This document shows positions 1-12,913 of a stretch of DNA of 64,000 nt, piece by piece (positions within the stretch are counted from its first letter, which is position 1; the number at the start of each line of letters is the position of its first letter). This DNA is from Aristolochia californica. Lineage: Eukaryota; Streptophyta; Magnoliopsida; Piperales; Aristolochiaceae. Location: NCBI GenBank assembly GCA_029961685.1, contig JARWKL010000010.1, positions 18,683,931-18,747,930 of the forward strand, read 5' to 3'. The notes beneath the pieces were generated by a model. It ran no database searches, had not been told where the DNA came from, and saw only the letters and a program-made list of their open reading frames with translations. Position numbers and translations under genes: made by a program.

Positions 1-1330
1 TTAAGAAATGACTTATCGATTTGAAGTCAACACTCTGTTAGAAATCCCCAGCCTCCCCGTTTTCCCGACGATTGTAAAACCTAATATATAAAAACTTAAA
101 GGAGTTTACAATCCCTAAAAATTACTGATACTCTTATGAATTATCTCTCTGTACATTTGTGCATTGTGCTTTTCCATTTTAGATGTATGCTTTTTTCTTA
201 AATCAAAACTTTAAGTTTTTCGCTCTTCCTTCATCATGTAAACAAAAACGGCAAATACATCAATACAAAATAAAAATTTTAGGGTTTGTGTACAGAAAAT
301 TGTTTAGACAATACCAAATGTAAATAAGGAAAATTTATTCACACACCACAATTGAACGCAAAAGTTTTGTTATCCATGTTTGGGAAATTCCACTAGTTCA
401 ACCCTAAAAGCTTGTAATTTTATAAGAAATAGATTTCCTCCACACATGTTTCAAAAATGGATTTGAATGCTTGAAACATGTTAAAGATGCAAATGACCTA
501 TGGATGCAAACCTTTTAAAGAGATTAAAAAACTCAAGTAAATAAAGCCACTATTTTGCCCATTTACAAAAACTTGATTTCACAATCATAGATGATTGTAA
601 AGTGATTTAACATGCGTAACGAGCTATATTTTTTAAATAAATGACTTATGGATAGGGAGTCAAAACTCAGTTAAAAATCCCCCGCCTCCCCCTTTTCCCG
701 ATGATTACAAAACCTAATATATAAAAACTAAAAGGTCTTTACAATCCCTTAAAATTACAGACACTCTTTAGAATTTTCTCTCTCTACATTTGTGCGTTGT
801 GCATTTCCATTTTTGATGTATACTTTTTTCATAAATCCAAACTTTGACTTTTCGCTCTCCATTCATCCCGTAAAGAAAAAGGCAAATAGATCACAACAAA
901 ACGAAAATTTTAGAGTTTATGTAGAGAAAAAATTAAAAATAATAACAAATGTAAGTAGAGAAAATTAATTCACTCACCACAAATGAACACAAATGTTTTG
1001 TTATCTAAGTTTGGGAAATTCCACTAGTTGAACCTTAACAGCATGGAATTTTGTAAGAAAGAGATTTCTTCTACACGTGTTTTAAAATGGATATTCATGC
1101 TTGAAACATGTTAAAGATGAAAATGACCTACGGATCGAAACCTTTTAAAGAGAACAACAAACACTCATTAAATTTTCAAGTGAACGTACGGTGGGATATT
1201 TACCCGAGTCAAACAAGTAATTATTTTGCCCATTTATAAAAACTGATATAACAATCATAGATGACTGTAAAGTGATTTATCATGGGTAACGGGGCATATT
1301 TTTTTAAGAAATGACTTATGGATTGGGAGT

Positions 1331-2673
1331 CAACACTCAGTTAAAAATCCCCTACCACCCCCTTTTCCCGACGATTGCATAACCTAATATATAAAAACTA
1401 AATGGAGATTAAAATGCCTAAAAATTGCAAACAGTCTTCTGAATTATCTCTCTCTACATTTGTTCATTGCACATTTTCATTTTAGATGTGTACTTTGTTC
1501 TTAAATCAAAACTTTGAGTTTTCGCTCTCCCTTCATCCAGTAAACAAAAAAGGGAAATAGATCACAACAAAATGAAAATTTTAGAGTTTGTGTTTAGAAA
1601 AAATTTAAAACAATAACAAATGTAAGTAGAGAAAATTTATTCACACACCACAAATGAACATAAAATTTTTTTATCCAAGTTTGGGTAATTCCACTAGTTG
1701 AACCCTAATAGCTTGGAATTTTATAAGTAAGAAATTTCTTCCACGCATGTTTTGAAAATGGATATGCATGCTTGAAACATGTTAAAGATGCAAATGACCT
1801 AAGGATCCAAACTTTTTAAGGAGAATAACAAACGCTCATTAAATTCTAAAGTGAACGTGTAGTGGGATATTTACCCGAGTCAAACAAGCCATTATTTTTC
1901 CTATTTACAAAAAGTTGCCCTAACAATCATAGATAATTTTAATGTGATTTATCACGCGTAATGGTCAATATTTTGTAAGAAACGATTTATGGATTGGGAG
2001 TCAACACTCCGTTAAAAATCCTCTGCATCCCCCTTTTCCCAAAGATTACAAATCCTAATTTATAAAAGCTAAAAGGAGTTTAAAATCCCTAAAAATTACC
2101 GACACTCTTTTGAATTATCTCTCTCTACATTTGTGAATTGTGCTTTTCCATTTCAGACCTATAATTTTTTCTTAAATCAAAACATTGAGTTTTCGCTCTC
2201 CCTTCATCCCCTAAACAAAAAAGGCAAATAGATCACAACAAAATGAAAATTTTCGAGTTTATGTAAGGAAAAAATTTAATACAACAACAAATGTAAGTAA
2301 AGAAAATTTATTCACACACCTCAAATGAACACAAAGTTTTGTTATCCATGTTTTGGAAATTCCACTAGTTGAACCCTAATAGGTTGGAATTTTATAAGAA
2401 AGAGATTTCTTCTACACATGTTTTAAAAATGGATATGCATGCTTGAAACATGTTAAAGATGCAAATCACAAATTGATCCAAACCTTTTAAAGAGAATAAC
2501 AAACACTCCTTAAGTTCTCAAGTGAACTTATGGGGGGATATTTACCCGAGTCAAAGAAGTCATTATTTTGCCCATTTACAAAAAGCTGACCAAACAAACA
2601 TAGATGATTGTAAAGTGATTTATCATGCATAACGCCCTATATTTTTGTAAGAAATGACTTATGGATTGGGAGT
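1331..2673 (+). repeat. Isolated copy of the dimeric higher-order unit
   Basis: The first monomer (1,331-2,001) ends with the rare variant TTTATCACGCGTAATGGTC near 1,945-1,963. The next (2,002-2,673) has AAAACATTGAG in place of AAAACTTTGAG near 2,183. This same pair of variants, in the same order, defines the dimers at 12,914-18,196. The unit is about 11 kb from that block. Confidence 0.65.
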
Positions 2674-4934
2674 CAACACTCAGTTAAAAATCCCCCGCCT
2701 CCTCCTTTTCCCGATGATTGCAAAACCTAATATATAAAAACTAAAAGGAGTTTAAAATTCCAAAAAATTGCAGACCTTCTTTGGAATTATCTCTCTCTAC
2801 ATTTGTTCATTGTGCGTTTCCATTTTAGATGAATAAATTTTTTCTTAAATCAAAACCTTGAGCTTTTCGCTCTCCCTTCATCTAGTGAACAAAAAAGGCA
2901 AATCGATCACAACAAAATGAAAATTTTAGAGTTTATGTAACGGAAAAAATTTAAAACAATAACAAATGTATGTAAAGGAAATTTACTCACACACCACAAA
3001 TGAAAACAAAAGTTTTTTTATCCAAGTTTGAACCCTAATAGCTTGGAATTTAATAAGAAAGTGATTTCTTCTACACGTTTTGAAAAATGGATACGCATGC
3101 TCTAAACATGTTAAAGAGGAAAATCGCCTATTGATCGAAATTAAAGAGAATAACAGACGCTCATTAAATTCTCAAGTGAACGTGCAATGGGATATTTACT
3201 CGAGTCAAACAAGCCATTATTTTGCCCATTGAGAATAAGCTGACCTCACAATCATAGATGATTGTAAAGTGATTTATCATGCATAACGGGCTATATTTTT
3301 TAAATAAATGACTTATGGATTGGTATTCAACACTTAGTTAAAAATCCTCTGCTTCCCCCTTATCCCAACGATTGCAAAACCTAATATATAAAAACCAAAA
3401 GGAGTTTCCAATCCCTAAAAATTACAAACACTCTTCGGAATTCTCTCTCACTACATTTGTGCATTGTACATTTCCATTTTAGATGTATACTTTTTTCTTA
3501 AATTAAAAATTTGAGTTTTTGCTCTCCTTTCATCCCGTAAACAAAAAGGCAAATAGATCACAACAAAATGAATATTTCAGAGTTTATGTACGGAAAAAAT
3601 TTAAAACAATAACAATTTTCAGAAAAGAAAATTTATTCACACACCTCAATTCAAGACAAAAGTTTTGTTATCCAAGTTTTGGAAATTCTAGTAGTTCAAC
3701 CCTAATAGCTTGGAATTTTATAAGAAAGTGATTTCTTGTACACATGTTTTAAAAATGGATATGCATGCTTGAAACATGTTAAAGATGCAAATGACCTATG
3801 GATCCAAACCTTTTAAAGAGAATAACAAGCACTCATTAAATTCTTAAGGGAACGTGCGGTGGGATATTTTCCCGAGTCAAACAAGCCATTATTTTGCATA
3901 TTTACAAAAAGCTAACCTAACAATCATAGATGATTGTAAAGTGACTTATCATCCGTAATGGGCTATATTTTTTTATGAAATGACTTATGGATTGGAAGTC
4001 AACACTTAGTTAAAAATCTCCCGCCTCCCCCTTCTCCTGACGACTTGAAAACCTAATATATAAACACTTAAAGGAGTTTACAATCCCTAAAAATTACAAA
4101 CACCCTTTGTAATTGTCTCTCTCTACAGTTGTTCATTGTGCATTTGCATTTTAGATGTATACTTTTTTTGTAAATCAAAACTTTGAGTTTTCACTCTCCC
4201 TTCTTCCCGTAAACAAAAAAACCAAATATATCACAACAAAAAGAAAATTTTAGAGTTTATGTACGGAAAAAATTTAAAAAAATAACAAATGTAAGTAAAG
4301 AAAATTTATTCACACACTTCAAATGAACACAATAGTTTTGTTATCCTAGTTTGGGAAATTACACTAGTTCAACCCTAATAGCTTGGAATTTTATAAGAAA
4401 GTGATTTCTTCTACACATGTTTTAAAAATGGATATGCAAGGTTGAACATGTTAAAGATGCAAATGACATGTGGTCCAAACCTTTTAAAGAGAATGGAAAA
4501 CGTTCATTAAATTCTTAAGTGAACGTGCGGTGGATATTTACCTGAGTCAAACAACCATTATTGTGCCCATTTACAAAAAACTGACTTAACAAAGAGAGAT
4601 GATAGTAATGTGATTTATCATGCATAACGGGCTATATTTTTGTAATAAATGACTTATGGATTGGAAGTCAACACTCAGTTAAAAATCTCCCGCCTCCCCC
4701 TTTTCCCAAAAATTGCAAAACCTAACATATAAAAACTAAAAGGAGTTTACAATCCCTAAAAATTACAGGCACTCTTTGGAATTATCTCTCTCTACATTTG
4801 TGCATTCTGTATTTCCATTTTAGATGTATACTTTTTTCTTAAATCAAAACTTTGAGTTTTCGCTCTCCCTTCATCTCGTAAACAAAAAAGGCAAATAGAT
4901 CATTACAAAATGAAAATTTTAGTGTTTATGTATG

Positions 4935-5155
4935 ATGAGGACATCAAGCCTACGGGGAATACTCATTAACCAACTCAAGTTCTAGTTGGTCCAGTGACGA
5001 GGGCACAAGCTAAAAGATGCAAAGACATGCTGAATTATTTAGTCCAGATTGTTATGCAACAAGAAGCGAGTGTGGCCACAAAGGAAGGGAGAAAAGGCTG
5101 ATTTCACTCATCAAGGTTGATCCGGAAGAGGGCCCAGCATCCACACATGTGCATT
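4935..5155 (+). pseudogene. Broken C-terminal polyprotein remnant, copy 1
   Basis: In the frame running through 4,988 the translation reads GPVTRAQAKRCKDML, then MQQEASVATKEG, and stops at TGA 5,099-5,101. The GPxTRAxAKR pattern resembles tails of plant Ty3/gypsy polyproteins, an assignment from family knowledge only. Just upstream the frame reads DEDIKPTGNTH and then hits a TAA that is GAA in the other copy. A 1-bp deletion near 5,091 (AAGGAAGGGAG against AAGGAAGGGGAG) causes the later stop. The coding trace ends right before the purine tract. There is no start codon and no enzymatic domain, so this is a dead fragment. Confidence 0.75.
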
Positions 5156-5166
5156 GAGGAAGAGAA
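5156..5166 (+). promoter_or_regulatory. Polypurine-tract-like sequence before the LTR, copy 1
   Basis: GAGGAAGAGAA is eleven purines in a row, immediately followed by TG, the usual first two bases of an LTR. In reverse-transcribing elements this tract primes plus-strand synthesis. In copy 2 the equivalent stretch is degraded to GAGGAAGTGCA. Confidence 0.6.
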
Positions 5167-5446
5167 TGTGGGCCACGTGTTGGCAAGACATTAGGGTTTC
5201 CTTAAGTCTCTTTTAGTGAATGTAATTAGGGTTTCGGGCCTCCACTATAGAGGCTTCTAAAAAATTTTTTGAACTTTTGTCATTTTTAAGTGAAAACATT
5301 CTCCTTGGTTTCTTGCCAGAAAACTATTCGAACTTATCAAGGATTTTCCTTGTTGCGTTCATCAACATATCAAATGGATTTCCATCCCCCTTTGTGGCAT
5401 CTTCGATTTTCCATCCAAACTGGAAAGGTCTTGGGGACATTTACCA
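5167..5446 (+). repeat. Putative solo LTR, copy 1 (280 bp)
   Basis: It begins TGTGGGCCACGTG just after the purine tract and ends TTTACCA just before the primer-binding-site remnant, matching the TG...CA rule. It contains two TTAGGGTTTC stretches and a TATA region at 5,245-5,250 that has lost 4 bp relative to copy 2 (CTATAGAGG against CTATAAATGGAGG). The matching block in copy 2 is 281 bp. Ends were set by eye from these signals and not from a second LTR. Confidence 0.65.
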
Positions 5447-5450
5447 TAAT

Positions 5451-5459
5451 TTGTATCAG
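5451..5459 (+). promoter_or_regulatory. Degenerate tRNA primer-binding site, copy 1
   Basis: TTGTATCAG corresponds to TGGTATCAG in copy 2 and has one substitution. It follows the LTR end by four bases. It only makes sense as a primer-binding site by comparison with copy 2. Confidence 0.5.
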
Positions 5460-5699
5460 GTTTCGTCCTAGGTTGTCATTGTTCGTATCAAATACTCAGT
5501 TGAAAATCCCCCGCCTCCCCCTTTTCCCGAAGATTGCAAAACCTAATTTATAAAAACTAAAAGGAGTTTACAATCCTTAAAAATTAGAGACACTTTTTGG
5601 AATTATCTCTCTCTACATTTGTACATTGTGCATTTCTATTTTAGATGTATACTTTTTTCTTAAATCAAAACTTTGAGCTTTTGCTCTCCCTTCATGTCG

Positions 5700-7044
5700 A
5701 AAACAAAAAAGACAAATAGATCACAACAAAATTAAAATTTTAGAGTTTGTGTAGGGAAAAAATTTAAAACAACAACAAATGTAAGTAAAGAAAATTTATT
5801 CACACACCACAAATGAAGAAAAAAGTTTTGTTATCCAAGTTTGGGAAATTCCACTAGTTGAACCCTAATAACTTGGAATTTTATAAAAATTTGATTTCTT
5901 CAACACATGTTTTAAAAATGGATATGAATGCTTGAAACATGTTAAAGATGCAAATGACCTGTGGATCCAAACTTTTTAAATAGAATAACAAACGCTCCTT
6001 AAGTTCTTAAGTGAACATGTGGTGGGATATTTACCCGAGTCAAACAAGCCACTATTTTTCCCATTTACAAAAAGTTGACCTAACAATCATAGATGATTGT
6101 AAAGTGATTTCTCATGCATAACAGGCTATATTTTTGTAAGAAATGACTTATGGATTGGGAGTCAACAGTTAGTTAAGAATCCCCCACCGTTCCCTTTTCC
6201 TGAGGATTGCAAAACCTAATATATAAATACTAAAATAATTTAAAATCGGTAAAAATTGAAGACACTCTTTGGAATTATCTCTCGGTAAATTTGTGCATTG
6301 TACATTTCCTCTTTAGATGGATACTTTTTTATTAAATCAAAACTTTGAGTTTTTGCTCTCCCTTCTTCCAGTAAACAAAAAAGGCAAATAGATCACAACA
6401 AAATTAAAATTTTAGAGTTTGTGTAAGGAAAAAATTTAAAACAACAACAAATGTAAGTAAAGAAAATTGATTCACACACCACAAATGAAGAAAAAAGTTT
6501 TGTTATCCAAGTTTGGGAAATTCCACTAGTTGAACCCTAATAACTTGGAATTTTATAAAAATTTGATTTCTTCGACACATGTTTTAAAAATGGATATGAA
6601 TGCTTGAAACTTGTTAAAGATGCAAATGACCTGTGGATCCAAACCTTTTAAATAGAATAACAAACGCTCCTTAAGTTCTTAAGTGAACATGTGGTGGGAT
6701 ATTTACCCAAGTCAAACAAGCCATTATTTTTCCCATTTACAAAAGGTTGACCTAACAATCATAGATGATTGTAAAGTGATTTCTCATGCATAACAGGCTA
6801 TATTTTTGTAAGAAATGACTTATTGATTGGGAGTAAACACTTAGTTAAGAATCCCCCACCGTCCCCTTTTCCCGAGGATTGCAAAACCTAATATATAAAT
6901 ACTAAAAGAATTTAAAATCGCTAAAAATTGCAGACAATCTTTGGAATTATCTCTAAGTAAATTTGTGCATTGTGCATTTCCTCTCTAGATGGATACTTTT
7001 TTATTAAATCAAAACTTTGTGTTTTCGCTCTCCCTTCTTCCAGT
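5700..7044 (+). repeat. Recent single-monomer tandem duplication (672-bp period)
   Basis: Two adjacent units share private variants at a 672-bp spacing: AAATGAAGAAAAAAG (GAAGAA at 5,815 and 6,487), AATAACTTGGAATTTTATAAAAATTTG, CTCCTTAAGTTCTTAAG (about 5,995 and 6,667), GTTAAGAATCCCCCACCG (about 6,173 and 6,844) and TTTCCTCT with GATGGATAC further on. Neighbouring units lack most of these. Adjacent copies this alike point to a recent unequal exchange. Confidence 0.85.
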
Positions 7045-7488
7045 AAACAAAAAAGGCAAATAGATCACAACAAAATCAAAATTTTAGAGTTTATGTATGG
7101 AAAAAATTTAAAACTATAACAAAGGTAAGTGGAGAAAATTTATTCACACACCACAAATGAACACAAATGTCTTTTTATCCAAGTTTGGGAAATGACACTA
7201 GTTGAACAATAATAGCTTGGAATTTATAAGAAAGAGATTTCTTCTACACATGTTTTAAAAATGGATATGCATGCTTGAAAAATGTTAAAGATGCAAATGA
7301 CCGATGGATCCAAACCTATTAAAGATAATAACAAACGCTCATTAAATTCTCAAGTGAACGTGTGGTGGGATATTTACTCGAGTCAAACAAGCCATTATTT
7401 TGCCCATTTACAAAAAGCTGACCTAACAATCATAGATGATTGTAAAGTGATTTTCATGTGTAATGGGCTATATTTTTGTAACAAATGA

Positions 7489-7523
7489 CTTATGGATCCA
7501 AACCTTATAAAGAGTATTTCGAG
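7489..7523 (+). other. Templated insertion within a monomer
   Basis: Where other units read GACTTATGGATTGGGAGTCAAC, this one reads GACTTATGGATCCAAACCTT, then ATAAAGAGTATTTCGAGTCAAC. The added bases copy the sequence that follows the other TATGGAT of the monomer (CCAAACCTTTTAAAGAG). The interval to the next landmark is lengthened to 690 bp. This fits template switching at the shared AAATGACYTATGGAT motif. Confidence 0.8.
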
Positions 7524-10500
7524 TCAACACTCAGTTAAAAATTCCATCCCCCTTCCTTTTCCTAACAATTGCAAAACCTAATATATAAAACTTAAAGGAG
7601 TTTAAAATACCAAAAAATTACAAACACTATTTGGAATTATCTCTCTCTACATTTGTGCATTGTGCATTTCCATTTTAGATGTATACTTTTTTCTTAAATC
7701 AAAACTTTGAGTTTTCACTCTCCCTTCATTCAGTAAACAATAAAGGCAAATAAATTTCTACGAAATGAAAATTTTAGAGTTTATTTGTGGAAAAATTTTA
7801 AAACAATAACAAATGTAAGTATTGAAAAATTATTCACACACCAAATATGAACACAAAAGTTTTGTTATACAAGTTTGGGTAATTCCACTAGTTGAACCCT
7901 AATAGGTTCGAATTTTATAAGAAATAGATTTCTTCTACACTTGCTTTAAAAATGGATATTCATGCTTGAAACATGTTAAAGATGCAAATGACCTTTGGAT
8001 CCAAACCTTATAAAGAGAATTACAAACGCTCATTAAATTCTCAAGTGAACGTGCAGTGGGATATTTACCCGAGTCAAACAAGCCATTATTTTGCCCATTT
8101 TTGAAAAGCATACCTAACAATTATAGATGATTGTAAAGGGATTTATCATGCGTAACGGGCAATATTTTTTTAAGAAATGACTTATAGATTAGGAGTGAAC
8201 ACAGTTAAAAATCCTCTGCCTCCCCCTTTCTCTGCCTCCCCCTTTTCCTGATCATTGCAAAACCTAATATATAAAAACTAAAAGGAGTTTCCAATCCCTA
8301 AAAATTGCAGACACTCTTTGGAATTATCTCTCCACATTTGTGCACTGTGCATTTCCATTCTATATTTATACTTTTTTCATACATCAAAACTTTGAGTTTT
8401 CGCTTTCCCTTCATGCCGTAAACAAAAAAGGCAAATAGATCACAGCAAAATTAAAATTTTAGAGTTTATGTATGGAAATAATTTAAAACTATAACAAATG
8501 TAAGTAGAGAAAATTTATTCAGACACCACAAATGAACACAAAAGCTTTGTTATCGAAGTTTTGGAAATTCCACTAGTTCAACCCAAATAGCTTGGAATTT
8601 TATAAGAAAGTGATTTCCTCTACACGTTTTAAAAATGGATATGCATGCTCTAAACATGTTAAAGATGCAAATGACCTATGGATCAAAAACTTTTAAAGAG
8701 AATAACAAACGCTCATTAAATTCTCAAGTGAACGTGCGGTGCGATATTTACTCGAGTCAAACAATCCATTATTTTTCTCATTTACAATAAGCTGACCTAA
8801 CAATCAAAGTTGATTGTAAATTGATTTATCATGCATAAAGGGCTATATTTTTTTAATAAATGACTTATGGATTGGGAGTTAACACTCAATTAAAAATCCC
8901 ACGCCTCCCCATTTTCCTGACGATTCCAATACCTAATATATAAAAACTAAAAGGAGCTTACAATCCCTAAAAATTAATGACACTCTTATGAATTATCTCT
9001 CTCTACATTTGTGCAAATTGCATTTCTATTTTAGATGTATTATTTTTTCTTAAATCAAAACTTTGAGTTTTCGCTCTCCCTTCATCCCGTAAACTTAAAA
9101 GGCAAATACATCACAACAAAATGAAAATTAGAGCGTTTACTTACGAAAAAAATTTAAAACAATACTAAATGTAAATAAGGAAAATTTATTCACACACCAC
9201 AAATGAACACAAAAGTTTTTTTATTCAAGTTTGGGAAATTCCACTAGTTCAACCCTGATTGCTTGGAATTTTATTAGAATGTGATTTCTTCTACATATGT
9301 TTTAAAAATGGATATGCATGCTTGAAACATGTTAAAGATGCAAATGACCTATGCATGCAAAACTTGTAAATAGAATAACAAACGCTCATTAAATTCTCAA
9401 GTGAACATGAAGTGGGATATTTACCCGAGTAAAAAAAGCCACTATTTTGCCCATTTAGAAAAAGCTGACCACACAATCATAGATGATTTTAAAGTGATTT
9501 ATCATGCGTGACAGGCTATATTTTTTAAAGAAATGACTTATGGATTGGTAATCAACACTCAGTTAAAAATCCCTTGCCTCCCCCTTATCCCAACGATTGG
9601 AAAACCTAATATATAAAAACTAAAAGGAGTTTCCAATCCCTAAAAATTACAAACACTTTTTGAAATTATCTCTCTCTACATTTTTGCATTGTGCATTTCC
9701 ATTTTAGATGTATACTTTTTTATTAAATTAAAACATTGAGTTTTCGCTCTTCTTTCTTCCCGTAAAAAAAAAAGGCAAATAGATCACAGCAAAATGAATA
9801 TTTCAGAGTTTATGTACGGAAAAAATTTAAAACAATAACAAATGTAAGTAAAGAAAATTTATTCACAACCCACAAATGAACACAAAAGTTTTGGTATCCA
9901 AGTTTGGGAATGTCCACTTGTTGAACCCTAATAACATGGAATTGTTTAAGAAAGAGATTTCTTCTACGCATATTTTAAAATTGGATATGCATGCTTTAAA
10001 CATCTTATAGATGCAAATGACCTATGGATCCAAAACTTTTAAACAGAATAACAAACGCTCATTAAATTCTCAAGATAAAGTGCGGTGGGATATTTACCTG
10101 AGTCTAACAAGCCATTATTTTGCCCATTTACAAAAAGCTAACCTAACAATCATAGATGATTTTAAAGTGATTTATCATTCGTAATGAACTATATTTTTGT
10201 AAGAAATGACTTATGAATTGGGAGTCAACACCTAGTTAAAAATCCACCACCACCCCCTTTTCCCGACGATTGCAAAACCTAATATATAAAAAATAAAAGG
10301 AGTTTAAAATCCCAAAAATTGTAGACACTCTTTGGAATTATCTCTCTCCACATTTGTACATAGTGTATTTCCATTTTAGGAGTATAATTTTTCTTAAATC
10401 AAAACTTTGAGTTTTCGCTCTTCCTTCATCCCATAAAGAAAAAAGGCAAATAGATCACAACAAAATTAAAATTTTAGATTTTCGGTATGGAAAAAATTTA

Positions 10501-12913
10501 AAACAATAACAGATGAAAGTATATAAAAATTTGTCACCCACCACAAATGAACACAAAAATTTTGGTATCCTAGTTTGGGAAATTCCTGTAGTTCAACCCT
10601 AATAGTTTGGAGTTTTATAAGAGAGAGATTTCTACTACACATGTTTTAAAAATAGATATGCACGTTTGAAACATGTCAAATATGCAAAAGACCTATGTAT
10701 CCAAACCTTTTAAAGAGAATAAAAAAGGCTCATTAAATTCTGAAGTGATGGTGCGGAGGGATATTTACCCGAGTCAAACAAGCCATTATTTTGCACATTT
10801 ACAAAAAGTTGATCTAACAATCATACATGATTGTAAAGTTATTTATCATGCGTAATGGGCTATACTTTTGTAACAAATAACTTATGGATTGGGAGTCAAC
10901 TCTCAATTAAGAATACTCCGCCTCTCCATTTTCCAAACGATTGCAAAACCTAATATATAAAAACTAAAAGGAGTTTAATATCCCTAAAAATTACAGACAC
11001 TCTTTGGAATTATCTCTCTCTACATTTTCACATTGAGCATTTATATTTTAGTTTTGTACTTTTTTCTTAAATAAAAACTTTGAGATTTCGCTCTCCGTTC
11101 ATCCCGTAAACAAAAAAAAGGCAAATAGATCACAACGAAATGAATATTTTAGTGTTGATGTAAGGAAAAAATTTAAAACAATATCAAATGTAAGTAAAGA
11201 AAATTTATTCACACACCACAAATGACCAAAACAAATTTTTTATCAAAGTTTGGAAAATTCCACTAGTTCAACCCGAATTGCTTGGAATTTTATAAGAAAA
11301 AGATTTCTTCTACTCATGTTTTAAAAATGGATATACATGTTAGAAACATGTTAATGATGCAAATGACATGTGTATCCAAACCTTTTGAAGAGAATTAAAA
11401 ATGCTCATTAAATTCTCAAGTGAACGTGGGGTGGGATATTAACCCGTGTCAAACAAGCCATTATTTTTCCGATTTAGAAAAAGCTGACCTAACAATCATA
11501 GATGATTGTAAAGTGATTTATCATGCGTAACGTGATATATTTTTATAATAAATGACTTATGGATTGGGAGTCAACACTCAATTAAAAATCCCCCCCTCTC
11601 CTTTTTCCCGACGATTGCAAAACCTAATATATAAAAACTAAAAGGAGTTTACAATCCCTAAAAATTGCAGTCACTCTTTGGAATTATCTCTCTCTACATT
11701 TGTGCATTGTGTATTTCCATTTTAGATGTATACTTTTTTCTTAAATCAAAACTTTGAGTTTTCGCTCTCGCTTCAACCCTAAACGAAAAAGGTAAATAGA
11801 TCACTAAAAAATAAAAAATTTTGAGTTTATGTGTGGAAAAAATTTAAAACAAAAAAAAAATGTAAGATTTTTTTTTTTCACACACTACTAATGAAAACAA
11901 AAGTTTTGTTATATAAGTTTGGGATATTCTACTTGTTCAACCCTAATAGCTAGGAATTTTGTAAGAAAGAGATTACTTCTACACATGTTTTTAAAAATGG
12001 ATATGAATGCTTGAAACATGTTAAAGATGCAAATGACCTATGAATTCAAACCTTTTAAAGAGAATAACAAGCGCTCATTAAATTTTAAATTGAACGTGCG
12101 GTGGCATATTTACCTGAGCCAAAGAAGCCATTATTTTTCCCATTTACAAAAAGCTGACCAAACAATCATAGAAGATTGTAAAGTGATTTATCATGCATAA
12201 CGGGCTATATTTTTGCAAGAAATGGCTTATGGATCAGGAGTCAACACTTAGTTAAAAAGCCCCCGCTTCTCCCTTTTCCTGGCGATTGCAAAACCTAATA
12301 TATAAAAACTAAAAGGAGTTTACAATCCCTAAAAATTACATACACTCTTTGGAATTGTCTCTCTCTACATTTGTGCATTTTGAATTTCCATTTTAGATGT
12401 CTTCATTTTTCTTAAATCAGAACTTTGAGTTCTCGCTCTCTCTACATCCCGTAAACAAAAAAAGGAAAATAGATCACAACTAAATGAAAATTTTAGAGTT
12501 TGTAAGGAAAAAATTTAAAACAATAACAAATGTAAGTAAAGAAAATTTATTCGCACACCTCAACTGAGTACAAAAGTTTTGTTATCCAAGGTTGGGAAAT
12601 TCCACTAGTTCGACTCAAATAGCTTGGAATTTTATAAGAAAGAGATTTCTTCTACTCATGTTTTAAAAATGGATATGCATGCTTGAAACACGTTAAAGAT
12701 GCAAATGACCTATTGATGCAAACCTTTTAAAGAGAATAACAAACGCTCATTAAATACTCAAGTGAACGTGCGGTGGGATATTTACCCGAGTCAAAGAAGC
12801 TATTATTTTTCCAATTTACAAAAAGTTGACCTAACAATCATAGATGATTGTGAAGTAATTTATCATGCATAACAGGCTATATTTTTTTTACGAAATGACT
12901 TATGGATTGGGAG

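Larger units (their letters stand above)
4935..5490 (+). mobile_element. LTR-retrotransposon fragment embedded in the satellite, copy 1
   Basis: Satellite sequence stops after GTTTATGTATG (about 4,934) and resumes at ACTCAGTTGAAAATCC (about 5,493). In between are 556 bp unlike the satellite. The order is a polyprotein tail, then a purine run GAGGAAGAGAA, then a 280-bp LTR-like block starting TGTGGG and ending TTACCA, then a degenerate primer-binding site, then about 30 bp. About 415 bp of the normal monomer (from GAAAAAATTTAAAAC to GGGAGT) is missing, so the piece replaces sequence rather than simply inserting. No target-site duplication is visible. A fragment at 19,781-20,330 has matching edges. 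It is probably Ty3/gypsy-like, and the lineage is not assigned. Confidence 0.85.

Noticed and set aside
5277..5553. Two overlapping open frames of 64 and 87 codons
   Set aside because: They run across the noncoding LTR remnant and into satellite. They share no similarity with the polyprotein tail and cross a recombination junction.
5931..6990. Regular repeats considered as a CRISPR array
   Set aside because: The repeat is about 670 bp with no short repeat-spacer pattern, and the retroelement signals are eukaryotic.
11851..11878. A10 run followed by T11 run as a possible poly-A insertion scar
   Set aside because: Both fall where the monomer already has AAAAC and ATTTATT stretches. No target-site duplication or foreign sequence is present; slippage is enough.
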